Source: Bacillota bacterium
GTDB lineage: Bacteria; Bacillota; Clostridia; Lachnospirales; Lachnospiraceae
Direction of reading: 5' to 3'
DNA length: 8,114 nt
Assembly: GCA_023415595.1 (NCBI GenBank)
Contig: JAEZJW010000202.1
Location: forward strand, 1 to 8,114
The first letter of the stretch is position 1. Every line of letters starts with the position of its first letter. Below the pieces are notes generated by a model. It saw only the letters and a list, made by a program, of their open reading frames with translations, had not been told where the DNA came from and did no database searches. The translations under genes were made by a program, and so were the position numbers. This document shows, piece by piece, positions 1 to 7,851 of this stretch.

Positions 1-298
1 AGGAAGGCTCAACGAGAGGATACATCGTAGTTATGGTATCATCAATATTTACGATGCGTACATTGTTGATGTGGTTCTCGTCAAGAACTACTTCCAGATT
101 GATCGCTGTGTCATTCAGTGCAATGGAAGAGGTCCACACCCCTGCTTTATAAAGACTGGTCTCAGTGGATGCTTCCTCATCATCTTTCCCATTGAACATG
201 AAGATCAATAAAAGGATCAGAAGGATACCCAACGCGGCAAAGATAACCGTATATATAATTTCTTTTAATTGGATAACGACAATTTTCGTTTTCGCCAT
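1..298 (-). CDS. Membrane-anchored protein of unknown function, 5' part only
   Basis: Reading the minus strand from the ATG at 298-296 gives an open frame of 99 codons that leaves the window without a stop, so only the N-terminal part of the gene is present. The start is supported by a GGAGG (complement of 305-309) six bases upstream. The first 12 residues carry lysines (K3, K5, K12), followed by a very hydrophobic stretch at about residues 13-35, then a polar acidic stretch (NGKDDEEASTETS). This predicts a signal anchor with the remainder outside the cytoplasm. After the anchor, about residues 50-90 read YKAGVWTSSI, then a beta-rich segment with V/I alternation (NLEVVLDENHINNVRIVNID). That layout, with an opening Y-x-A/P-G-x-(Y/W)-T phrase followed by two strands, loosely resembles the start of FMN-binding (RnfG/NosR-like) domains. 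The resemblance is weak and the flavin-attachment region is not in the window. It is transcribed divergently from addB. No function is assigned. Confidence 0.82.
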   Translation of the reverse strand, partial: MAKTKIVVIQLKEIIYTVIFAALGILLILLLIFMFNGKDDEEASTETSLYKAGVWTSSIALNDTAINLEVVLDENHINNVRIVNIDDTITTMYPLVEPS

Positions 299-417
299 TT
301 CTATCCTCCGGAGCATATTTGCTTCATTGTCTTAATCTTATTATATATTATTATACACAGGCTTAATTTATGCAGATAAATTATACAGGTTGCAAGCTAT
401 TTTATGGAGGAATTCCT
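299..417. promoter_or_regulatory. Divergent intergenic region between the membrane-protein gene and addB
   Basis: This 119-base AT-rich gap must hold promoters for both flanking genes. On the minus strand, perfect TATAAT hexamers lie at 385-380, 355-350 and 345-340, but none has a convincing -35 box at 16-18 bases. On the plus strand, TTGTCT (327-332) followed 19 bases later by TATACA (352-357) is the best sigma-A-like pair for addB, with a slightly long spacer. The strong Shine-Dalgarno sites lie at its two ends: GGAGG at 406-410 for addB and the complement of 305-309 for the minus-strand gene. No inverted repeat resembling a LexA box or other operator was noticed. Which hexamers are used is not decided by the sequence alone. 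Confidence 0.4.
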
Positions 418-3400
418 ATGTCCCTGCAATTGTTTCTCGGAGGTGCCGGTTCCGGTAAATCCTATCAGTTATACCGTGAAGTAATTGAACAATCCTGTTT
501 ACACCCCGATACGGATTACCTGGTAATCGTCCCGGAACAGTTTACACTTCAGACACAGAAGGATATGGTATCCATGCACCCTAATCACGGGATCATGAAT
601 GTAGATATCCTTAGCTTTTTGCGCTTTGCTTACAGGGTCTTTGATGAGGTGGGCGGAAATGACCGTCCTATCCTGGAGGACACCGGTAAGAGCATGGTGC
701 TCCGCAGGGTGGTGGCAGAGAAGAAGAAGGAGCTGATCCTGTTCGGGGCAAGCGTCAGGAAGATGGGGTTTATCAATGAACTGAAATCCCTCCTGTCAGA
801 GCTGTATCAATATAATGTGAGACCGGAGGACTTTGAGGAAATGTTTCGGATCTCGGAGAAGAAGCCGGTTCTTCAGGCAAAGCTTAAGGACATTCTGACC
901 ATCTATGAAGGCTTTGCTGCCTTCATGAAGGAGCGGTATATCACGGCTGAAGAGATTCTGATCTCCCTGAATGAGGTATTGGACCGGTCCGAATGGCTAA
1001 AGAACAGTGTCATTTGTTTGGATGGCTTCACAGGTTTTACCCCCTGCCAGAATGAGCTGCTGGCTAAGATGATGAGATATGCGAAGAAGGTCATGGTCAC
1101 AGTTACCATAGATCCCAGAGAGGAACTTGGCGGTGAATTATCGGAGCATCAGCTGTTCGGCTTAAGTAAGAAAACGATCCGGAAGCTTTATGCCATAGCG
1201 GAAGAGACTGGTACTGAAGTTTTAAAGCCGATCTGTGCCATGTCAAGAAGCGGTCTCAGCACCCCGTATCGATTTAAAGATTCCCCTGCGCTGGCCGCCC
1301 TGGAGCATAATCTGTTCCGGTATCCCTATGAATGCTATGATAAGGAACAGGAGGAAATCTCCGTCCATTCCACCAGGGATGCGGAGGCGGAGGTAGCCTT
1401 TGCCGTTAGGGAGATCAAACGTCTGGTCAGGGAAGAAGGCTACCGCTATCAGGAGATTGCTATCGTAACCGGAGATATCGAACAATATGGAAGACTGGCG
1501 AAACGAAGATTCATAAGGGCTGGGATTCCCTGCTTTATAGACTATAAGAAGGAGATCCTCGGCAATCCGTTCGCAGAGCTTCTGCGCTCCGCCATCGCGG
1601 TTGTTTCTGAGGATTTCAGCTATGAGAGTGTGTTCCGATACCTTCGGACCGGTTTGACCGATATCTCTGCGGAGGATACCGATTACTTTGAAAACTATAT
1701 TCTGGCTACCGGTATCAGGGGAAGTAAGAGATATTCGGAGCCCTTTAAAAGGCTGTACAGGAAGAAGGAAATTGTAGATTTGGAACGGATCAACAGTATC
1801 AGACTCCGGCTGCTGGAGGAGCTTTGGCCACTTGTATCGGTGTTTAAGGATAAGGAAAAGACGGTGAAGGATTATACCACGGCTCTCTATGAACTGGGAG
1901 CCCGTCTTGGAATAGAGAAGAAGCTGAACCACTGGGGTGAGGAGTTCAGCCTTCAGGGACTGCCCCTGGTGGCAAAGGAATATGAACAGATCTACAGGAT
2001 CGTCATGGAGCTCTATGACCAGATTGTCCTGCTGCTTGGTTCAGAGAAGCTAAGTCTGAAGGAATTCGGAGAGGTTCTGGAGACCGGACTGGTGGAAGTA
2101 AAGGTAGGTTTGATTCCTCCGGGAGTGGATGAGGTGGTCATCGGTGATACGGAGCGTACCAGGCTGAAGGATATTCGGACACTGTTCTTAATCGGAGCGA
2201 ATGAAGGAATCCTTCCTAAGACCATCGGCAGCGGCGGAATCCTGTCCGATATTGAAAGAGAACTTCTGACCAATCATAATATCGAACTGGCACCAACCAA
2301 ACGGCAGATGGCCTTTACCGAGCAGTTCTATCTCTACCTCAATATGACGAAACCGAAGGACAGACTCTATATTACCTACCACAGGGTAAATGAAGACGGC
2401 AAATCAGTGAATCCCTCCTTTCTGATCGGGAAACTGAAGCAGCTGTTTCGGCAGCTTGAAATAATAAATGAAGATGAGGGGATACAAGACCTGGAGCACA
2501 TCCTGAAGGATGACGGGATTGTCTATCTGGCGGAAGGGCTTAGAGGCTATCAGGACAGGGAAACGACTGCCCTATGGCGGGAATTGTTTCTCTTTTACAA
2601 GTCGGAACCGGAAGCAGCAAGAATTCTGGAGAGGCTGATGCAGGGCGCATTCTATATCAATCAGGAGAAGGGAATCTCTAAGGAAGCTGCAAGGCTTCTC
2701 TATGGGATGGAACTCTCCGGCAGTGTTACCAGGCTGGAACGTTATGCCGGCTGTGCCTTTGCACACTTTATGTCCTATGGTCTGTCGCTGGAAGAACGGC
2801 AGGAATATAAACTGGCAGTTCCCGATATCGGTAACATCTTTCATAATGCCATTGATGAATTCTCGAAGAGACTGGATACCAGTGAATACAACTGGCATAC
2901 AATCCCGGAAGAGGTACGGGAGGAATGGGCGGTACAGTGCGTTGCCCAGGCAGTGGAAACCTATGAAAACAGCTATCTGACAAGTACGAAGAGAAGTGAA
3001 TATCTGATTACCCGAATGGAACGAATTACGGTCAGAACCCTATGGGCACTCTGCAGCCAGATCAGGCAGGGAGCCTTTGAGCCGTCCGGCTATGAGATGG
3101 TATTCAATCATATGCCGGCTTCCACCCTAACCCTCCGGGGAAGAATCGACCGTTTGGACCTATATGAGACGGAAGATAAGGTATATGTCAGGGTAGTGGA
3201 TTATAAATCGGGCAGCACTGTCTTTGATATCGGAAGTGTATACCACGGACTTCAACAGCAGTTGGCGGTATACTTAAGTGCTGCTCTTGATTTTCTTAAG
3301 GACAGCTATAAGGGGAAGGAAATCGTTCCGGCCGGAATCTTCTACTACCATATCGATGATCCGATCGTAGCAAAATCCGAGCAGGCCGAGGATGAGATAT

Positions 3401-3822
3401 TCAAGGCCCTGCGGATGAACGGACTGGTCAACGATGACAAGCTGATCATCCAGAGTATGGATCGAAAGCTTGCCGGTGAGGATGGGCAGCTTCGGGCTTC
3501 CGCTAAGTCTGACATCATTCCGGTCGAGACGAATAAAGAGGGCGAGCTTTCGAAGCGCTCCTCAGCTGCGAAGAATTCCGAGCTGAAAGCACTGCTCTCC
3601 TATGTGAACCGGAAGCTTGCCGAGGATAGTACCAGGATACTGGAGGGAGACACCAGGTTAAATCCTTACCGCTCCGGAGAGCGGAAGGCCTGTGATTATT
3701 GTGAGTTTAGGAGCGCCTGTGGTTTCGATCTGCGGCTGCCCGGTTATTCCTACCGTAACCTGGCGAAGAAGTCCACAGATGAAATGAAGGAAGAGATCTG
3801 GGGAGATCCGGACTCAGAATAG
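418..3822 (+). CDS. addB: AddB, helicase-nuclease subunit with iron-sulfur cluster
   Basis: This is the second subunit of the AddAB (RexBA) complex, which processes double-strand DNA breaks in the cytoplasm and contributes Chi recognition and one of the two nuclease sites. The product is 1134 residues, close to the usual AddB length. An upstream in-frame ATG at 370 would add 16 residues, but the ATG at 418 follows GGAGG (406-410) by seven bases and gives the typical N-terminus MSLQLFLGGAGSGKS, so 418 is chosen. Visible motifs are Walker A GGAGSGKS (residues 8-15); VPEQFT (38-43), part of the Chi-reading region in the B. subtilis protein; the nuclease domain with H809, D911 (GRIDRLD), D928-Y-K930 and Q948-LAV-Y952; and four cysteines C779, C1092, C1095 and C1101. 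The C-x2-C-x5-C spacing with one distant N-terminal cysteine matches the 4Fe-4S staple of AddB. No helicase motif is expected beyond Walker A, as AddB has a degenerate helicase core. It is first in an operon with addA. No frameshift or missing catalytic residue is seen. Confidence 0.97.
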   Translation: MSLQLFLGGAGSGKSYQLYREVIEQSCLHPDTDYLVIVPEQFTLQTQKDMVSMHPNHGIMNVDILSFLRFAYRVFDEVGGNDRPILEDTGKSMVLRRVVAEKKKELILFGASVRKMGFINELKSLLSELYQYNVRPEDFEEMFRISEKKPVLQAKLKDILTIYEGFAAFMKERYITAEEILISLNEVLDRSEWLKNSVICLDGFTGFTPCQNELLAKMMRYAKKVMVTVTIDPREELGGELSEHQLFGLSKKTIRKLYAIAEETGTEVLKPICAMSRSGLSTPYRFKDSPALAALEHNLFRYPYECYDKEQEEISVHSTRDAEAEVAFAVREIKRLVREEGYRYQEIAIVTGDIEQYGRLAKRRFIRAGIPCFIDYKKEILGNPFAELLRSAIAVVSEDFSYESVFRYLRTGLTDISAEDTDYFENYILATGIRGSKRYSEPFKRLYRKKEIVDLERINSIRLRLLEELWPLVSVFKDKEKTVKDYTTALYELGARLGIEKKLNHWGEEFSLQGLPLVAKEYEQIYRIVMELYDQIVLLLGSEKLSLKEFGEVLETGLVEVKVGLIPPGVDEVVIGDTERTRLKDIRTLFLIGANEGILPKTIGSGGILSDIERELLTNHNIELAPTKRQMAFTEQFYLYLNMTKPKDRLYITYHRVNEDGKSVNPSFLIGKLKQLFRQLEIINEDEGIQDLEHILKDDGIVYLAEGLRGYQDRETTALWRELFLFYKSEPEAARILERLMQGAFYINQEKGISKEAARLLYGMELSGSVTRLERYAGCAFAHFMSYGLSLEERQEYKLAVPDIGNIFHNAIDEFSKRLDTSEYNWHTIPEEVREEWAVQCVAQAVETYENSYLTSTKRSEYLITRMERITVRTLWALCSQIRQGAFEPSGYEMVFNHMPASTLTLRGRIDRLDLYETEDKVYVRVVDYKSGSTVFDIGSVYHGLQQQLAVYLSAALDFLKDSYKGKEIVPAGIFYYHIDDPIVAKSEQAEDEIFKALRMNGLVNDDKLIIQSMDRKLAGEDGQLRASAKSDIIPVETNKEGELSKRSSAAKNSELKALLSYVNRKLAEDSTRILEGDTRLNPYRSGERKACDYCEFRSACGFDLRLPGYSYRNLAKKSTDEMKEEIWGDPDSE

Positions 3823-3831
3823 GAAGAAACG

Positions 3832-3842
3832 AAGGTGAAGAG
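3832..3842 (+). promoter_or_regulatory. Ribosome binding site of addA
   Basis: AAGGTGAAGAG lies directly ahead of the addA ATG at 3843. The part AAGGTGA pairs with the 3' end of 16S rRNA with about four bases to the start codon, weaker than the GGAGG of addB. The addB stop is only 20 bases upstream and the gap has no terminator-like hairpin, so coupled translation of the two subunits from one transcript is likely. Confidence 0.55.
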
Positions 3843-6800
3843 ATGGCGAAATGGACGGAGTCGCAACAGAAGGTAATTGATACAAGGGATAGGAATCTAT
3901 TGGTATCGGCAGCGGCAGGCTCTGGAAAGACTGCTGTATTAGTCGAGCGAATCATCTCAATGATTTCTGAGGGGGAACACCTGATGGATATTGACCATCT
4001 TCTGGTACTGACCTTTACCAATGCTGCAGCGGCCCAGATGAGGGAGAGAATCGGGAAGGCGCTGGATAAGAAGCTTCTTGATCAACCGGGAAATGCTCAT
4101 CTGCAGAAGCAGCTGTCCCTGCTTCAAAGTGCACAGATTACTACGATCCATAGCTTCTGTCTGAATGTGATCCGGAATTATTTTCACCGGATTGAGCTGG
4201 ATCCCTCCTTTAAACTGGCAGAGGAGTCAGAAATCACCCTCCTGCAGTCTGATGTCATGACAGAAGTACTGGAGCGCTGGTATGATGAGGGAAGCGAAGA
4301 CTTCCATGAATTCATCGAGAGCTATTCCTATTCCAAATCAGATCAGCCGATTGAGGAGCTGGTGCTGCAGCTGTTCCGCTTCTCCATGAGTAACCCATGG
4401 CCTAAGGAATGGATCAATCACATAGAGGGTAGCTTTGAGCTCAGTACCCTTGAGGAGTTGGAGAAGACGGATTGGATGCAGGAACTGCTTCAGTATGTGA
4501 AGGTGGTCTTGTCCGATCTGTTGAAGAAGAATGAGGCGGCTGTTGCGATTTGTGAAGAAGCGGATGGACCGTCCGCCTATCTGCCAGCCCTTCTTTCTGA
4601 CAAGGAAATGATCCTTGCCTTAAGCAAAGAGGATACCTATAGTAAATATGCCAGGTGTTTTAATGAGATCTCCTATGATAGATTGTCCTCCAAGAGGGAG
4701 GAAGGGGTATCAAGCGCTAAGAAAGAACAGGTGAAAGTCTTAAGAGAAGAAATTAAGAAGGGCTTGAAGGACCTTAGCAGCCAGTTCTTCTTCCAGTCAC
4801 CGGAGGAAATGCTCCGGGATATGATGGCAGTAGGGAAGGTCATGAAGGTTCTGTTCCGACTGACACTTGACTTCATGGAGGAGTTCGCGAAGAAGAAGGA
4901 AGAGAAGAATCTCATCGACTTCAATGATCTGGAGCATTATGCCCTGAATATTCTTGTAGAGGAGCAGGATGGACAGAAGGTACCGACCAGAGCAGCAGAG
5001 GAGCTAAGTGAATTATTTGAGGAAATATTGATTGATGAATATCAGGACAGTAATTTGGTACAGGAAACCATTTTGAAGAGCATTTCCAGAGAAACGATGG
5101 GAGGCTATAACCGATTTATGGTCGGTGACGTCAAGCAAAGTATCTATAAGTTCCGTCTGGCGATGCCTGAGTTATTCATGGAGAAATATAAGACCTATTC
5201 TACAGAGGATATTCTTGCAGATGGAGAGACCAACCGTAACCTAAGAATTGATCTCGATAAAAATTTCCGTAGCAGGCAAGTAGTACTGGATTATGTAAAT
5301 CGTATCTTCGAGCAAATCATGACAGAACCGGTGGGCGGCATCATTTATGATGAAGCGGCCTCCTTAAAGTATGGAGGTCTGTTCGAGGAACTGCTTCCTG
5401 AGCTGCTTTCTCCTTTCCCACGAATAGCTGAGGACGTGGAGCTGTTATTAATAACGGATGAGGAAGTGCACGGGGATGAGGAAGCTTCACCTAACTCGTC
5501 TGAGGAGGATACCGAGGAAGCGGTTTATAGCAGAAAAGAGCTGGAAGCAAGAATGATTGCAGCCAGAATTAAAGAACTTACAGACCCGGAGAAGGGGCTG
5601 ATGCTTTTTGATCAATCCAGCCTGTCTTATCGGCGAGCAGCTTATAAGGATATTGTTATCTTACTTCGAAGTATGTCAGGGTGGTCCGAGGTTTTCGTAA
5701 ATACACTGATGCAGGATGGAATTCCCTCTTATGCCGATACCGGTTCGGGTTATTTTCAAACTGTGGAAATTATGACAGTACTAAATATGCTTCGCATTAT
5801 TGATAACCCCAGTCAGGACATACCCTTCGTAGGTGTACTGTATTCTCCTATGGTAGGACTGACTACCACAGAGCTGGCACAGATCAGAGTTCATGCCAGG
5901 AATAAGGATATGTACCAGGCGGCATTAAGCTATGCGGCTGAAGGGAGCCAGGAATTGAAGACAAAGCTGCTGGCTTTTCTTAAACTGCTGGCTGACTTCC
6001 GTGATATGATGAAATACACTCCGATTCACGAGCTGATCGAAGAGGTACTGGAGCGGACCGGTTATGGCTATTATATCCTAGCCATGCCCGGCGGGGACAG
6101 ACGGAAGGCTAATATCGATATGCTGGTGAACCAGGCGGCGCGTTTTGAGAAAGGCAGCTATAGGGGACTATTTCATTTTATCAGATACATGGAGAAGCTG
6201 AATAAGTATGAGATAGACTTTGGTGAAGCAGCAACCATGGGTGAACAGGATAATACGGTCAGGATTATGAGTATCCATAAGAGTAAGGGACTTGAATTTC
6301 CGATTGTTTTTGCCGCAGGCTTAAATAAGCAGTTTAATACCCAGGATATCAGGAGCAGTATCGTCATCCATTCAGAATATGGAGTGGGACCGGAATACAT
6401 AGACAGTGTAAGAAGGATGAAATCACCGACCTTACTTAAGAAGGTAATCCAGAAGAAGATTCTGATGGAGAATCTCGGGGAGGAGCTAAGAGTTCTCTAT
6501 GTAGCCATGACCAGGGCGAAGGAGAAGCTGATCTTAAGCGGCTATCTGAAATCAAGAGAGGAGATCAGGAAGAAGCATTTCTCCTTCTATGAGCTGATGT
6601 CCTCGAAAAGCTATCTGGAACTGGTGCTGCCGGCCATGATGAACCAGATGTCCGGAGCTCAGTTACCTAAGGGGTATCCGTGCTCCATGGAACATAAGGG
6701 ACAGGTAATCAGGCTTCTCCATAAATCCGATCTCATCGAGCAGGAGATCACAAAGCAGGTAATCCTTAGGTTGGAAGAAGAGGAGCTGATGTCCTTAGAT

Positions 6801-7631
6801 CCGGATATAACGCATGATTCACAAATAAGGAATGAAATTAAAACAAGATTTAACTTTAGATACCCCCATCAGCAAGCTTCTGGACTAAAGGGTAAACTAT
6901 CGGTGTCCGAACTGAAAAAGCTTGGCCAATTTGTTGACGAGGAGCAGAGCGTGCTTCTATTCCCCGCGCCTCCTGCTGCAGATACATCAGAATCTATGGA
7001 GGAGCCTCCGAAGGAAGCTGCGAAGGAACTGACTGTGGATGCAACAAAGGAGTCTAGGATAGAAGCCGAATATGACGCAACAATTCCGGACTTCATTCGG
7101 GGTGTAGGGAAGGAATCCTCGGGAACGGATCGGGGTACATTATATCATAAGGTCCTGGAGCTTCTTCGCTTGTCTGATGTAAGGACAAAGGAGGATGTCG
7201 CTGCCGAGCTTTCCAGAATGGTACGTGAGAATAGGTTGTCAGAAGAGGATTCTAAGAAGTTAAAACAGGATTATATATTAGGATTCGCACAGAGCCCGAT
7301 TGCTGGACGGATGAGGGAAGCGCAGGCAAAGGGTATGCTATTCAAGGAGCAACAGTTTGTTATGGGAATTCGGGCGAAGGATATTAATCCGGATAATAAC
7401 AGTGATGAACCGGTTCTGATCCAGGGTATCATCGATGCCTTCTTTGAAGAAGCCGGAGAGCTGGTCCTGCTGGATTATAAGTCTGACATTGTAGAGAACG
7501 AGGAACAGCTGATAAAGCGGTATCGGGTACAGCTGGAATATTATAAGAAGGCTCTGGAGCAGATCCTTAAGAAGAAAGTGAAGGAGAAGGTAATCTATTC
7601 ACTGTATCTGGGAAAAGAAATAACGTGTTAG
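3843..7631 (+). CDS. addA: AddA, ATP-dependent helicase-nuclease subunit
   Basis: This is the motor subunit of AddAB: a UvrD/RecB-type (SF1A) 3'-5' DNA helicase with a C-terminal RecB-family nuclease, acting with AddB at double-strand ends for RecA-dependent repair. The 1262-residue product is slightly longer than the B. subtilis protein (about 1230). Motifs in order are: Q motif WTESQQ (4-9); Walker A AAAGSGKT (23-30); Ia TFTNAAAAQMRERI (57-70); Ic ITTIHSFC (99-106); Walker B DEYQD (398-402); III GDVKQSIYKFR (428-438); IV NFRSR (474-478); V VRIMSIHKSKGLEF (806-819); VI EELRVLYVAMTRA (880-892). The nuclease domain has H1102 (RGTLYH), D1198 (GIIDAF), D1211-Y-K1213-S and Q1230-LEY-Y1234, the full expected metal-binding and catalytic set. 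An Ala/Glu/Pro-rich stretch at about 1041-1076 probably links the helicase and nuclease parts, and an acidic insert lies at 539-559. The gene sits 20 bases behind addB, and a hairpin with a T-run follows its stop. Confidence 0.98.
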   Translation: MAKWTESQQKVIDTRDRNLLVSAAAGSGKTAVLVERIISMISEGEHLMDIDHLLVLTFTNAAAAQMRERIGKALDKKLLDQPGNAHLQKQLSLLQSAQITTIHSFCLNVIRNYFHRIELDPSFKLAEESEITLLQSDVMTEVLERWYDEGSEDFHEFIESYSYSKSDQPIEELVLQLFRFSMSNPWPKEWINHIEGSFELSTLEELEKTDWMQELLQYVKVVLSDLLKKNEAAVAICEEADGPSAYLPALLSDKEMILALSKEDTYSKYARCFNEISYDRLSSKREEGVSSAKKEQVKVLREEIKKGLKDLSSQFFFQSPEEMLRDMMAVGKVMKVLFRLTLDFMEEFAKKKEEKNLIDFNDLEHYALNILVEEQDGQKVPTRAAEELSELFEEILIDEYQDSNLVQETILKSISRETMGGYNRFMVGDVKQSIYKFRLAMPELFMEKYKTYSTEDILADGETNRNLRIDLDKNFRSRQVVLDYVNRIFEQIMTEPVGGIIYDEAASLKYGGLFEELLPELLSPFPRIAEDVELLLITDEEVHGDEEASPNSSEEDTEEAVYSRKELEARMIAARIKELTDPEKGLMLFDQSSLSYRRAAYKDIVILLRSMSGWSEVFVNTLMQDGIPSYADTGSGYFQTVEIMTVLNMLRIIDNPSQDIPFVGVLYSPMVGLTTTELAQIRVHARNKDMYQAALSYAAEGSQELKTKLLAFLKLLADFRDMMKYTPIHELIEEVLERTGYGYYILAMPGGDRRKANIDMLVNQAARFEKGSYRGLFHFIRYMEKLNKYEIDFGEAATMGEQDNTVRIMSIHKSKGLEFPIVFAAGLNKQFNTQDIRSSIVIHSEYGVGPEYIDSVRRMKSPTLLKKVIQKKILMENLGEELRVLYVAMTRAKEKLILSGYLKSREEIRKKHFSFYELMSSKSYLELVLPAMMNQMSGAQLPKGYPCSMEHKGQVIRLLHKSDLIEQEITKQVILRLEEEELMSLDPDITHDSQIRNEIKTRFNFRYPHQQASGLKGKLSVSELKKLGQFVDEEQSVLLFPAPPAADTSESMEEPPKEAAKELTVDATKESRIEAEYDATIPDFIRGVGKESSGTDRGTLYHKVLELLRLSDVRTKEDVAAELSRMVRENRLSEEDSKKLKQDYILGFAQSPIAGRMREAQAKGMLFKEQQFVMGIRAKDINPDNNSDEPVLIQGIIDAFFEEAGELVLLDYKSDIVENEEQLIKRYRVQLEYYKKALEQILKKKVKEKVIYSLYLGKEITC

Positions 7632-7636
7632 TATAT

Positions 7637-7726
7637 GGGCTGTTTCTTAATGGCTTAGAGATACATGAGGCTCCTAAAGGTTCTCTTGTATTCTTTACGC
7701 TTATTGTGAAACAGCTCTTCTTTTTT
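7637..7726 (+). terminator. Probable rho-independent terminator of addB-addA, long branched hairpin
   Basis: GGGCTGTTTC (7637-7646) pairs with GAAACAGCTC (7708-7717) over ten positions with one G-U pair, and is followed by TTCTTTTTT (7718-7726). The 61-base interior is not a random loop: AAT/ATT extends the outer stem, and AGAG-ATACA (7657-7665) can pair with TGTAT-t-CTTT (7687-7696, one bulged T), then GAG (7667-7669) with CTC (7683-7685), leaving an apical loop around CTCCTAAAGG. It begins five bases after the addA stop, which fits termination of that transcript. The unusually long arm makes a palindromic repeat element serving as a terminator a possible alternative. Confidence 0.75.
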
Positions 7727-7791
7727 GCTTACACCGATTAGCTCAGTTGTAATCATCAACCTAAAAAAAGATGAGGGTTATATATATAAAA

Positions 7792-7822
7792 GTATATTAG
7801 AATTCAAGTTGGGTACACTCTA
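7792..7822 (+). promoter_or_regulatory. Weak candidate forespore (sigma-G/sigma-F type) promoter of the SASP gene
   Basis: SASP genes are normally transcribed in the forespore by sigma-G. GTATA (7792-7796) fits the sigma-G -35 pattern G-H-A-T-R, and CACTCTA (7816-7822) matches six of seven positions of the -10 pattern CATNNTA. The 19-base spacer is longer than the usual 17-18. Transcription starting near 7829 would place the GAGGGAG ribosome site in the leader and would favour the start codon at 7852. An alternative -10 is TATATTA at 7793-7799, with AGATG at 7769-7773 as a poorer -35. The region is AT-rich, so chance matches are easy. Confidence 0.25.
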
Positions 7823-7851
7823 AAAAAGGAATGACTGAGAGGGAGTGCGAC

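Noticed and set aside
370..417. N-terminal extension of AddB by 16 residues from the ATG at 370
   Set aside because: No ribosome binding site precedes 370, while the ATG at 418 has GGAGG at seven bases and gives the family-typical start just before the Walker A motif.
1243..1932. 229-codon open frame on the minus strand inside addB
   Set aside because: It lies wholly within a confidently identified gene, has no recognisable family features and reads as an antisense shadow; the same holds for the shorter antisense frames within addB and addA.
7753..7779. Pseudoknot or riboswitch-like fold from TCATC/GATGA and AACC/GGTT
   Set aside because: The two short pairings interleave with no linker between their 5' arms, which is sterically poor, and no known riboswitch core is visible.
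7738..7815. Complete tRNA gene using AGCTCAGTTG as D-arm and ATTCAAGTT near 7802 as T-arm
   Set aside because: The two elements are about 60 bases apart instead of about 45, and no anticodon stem or paired acceptor arm can be formed.
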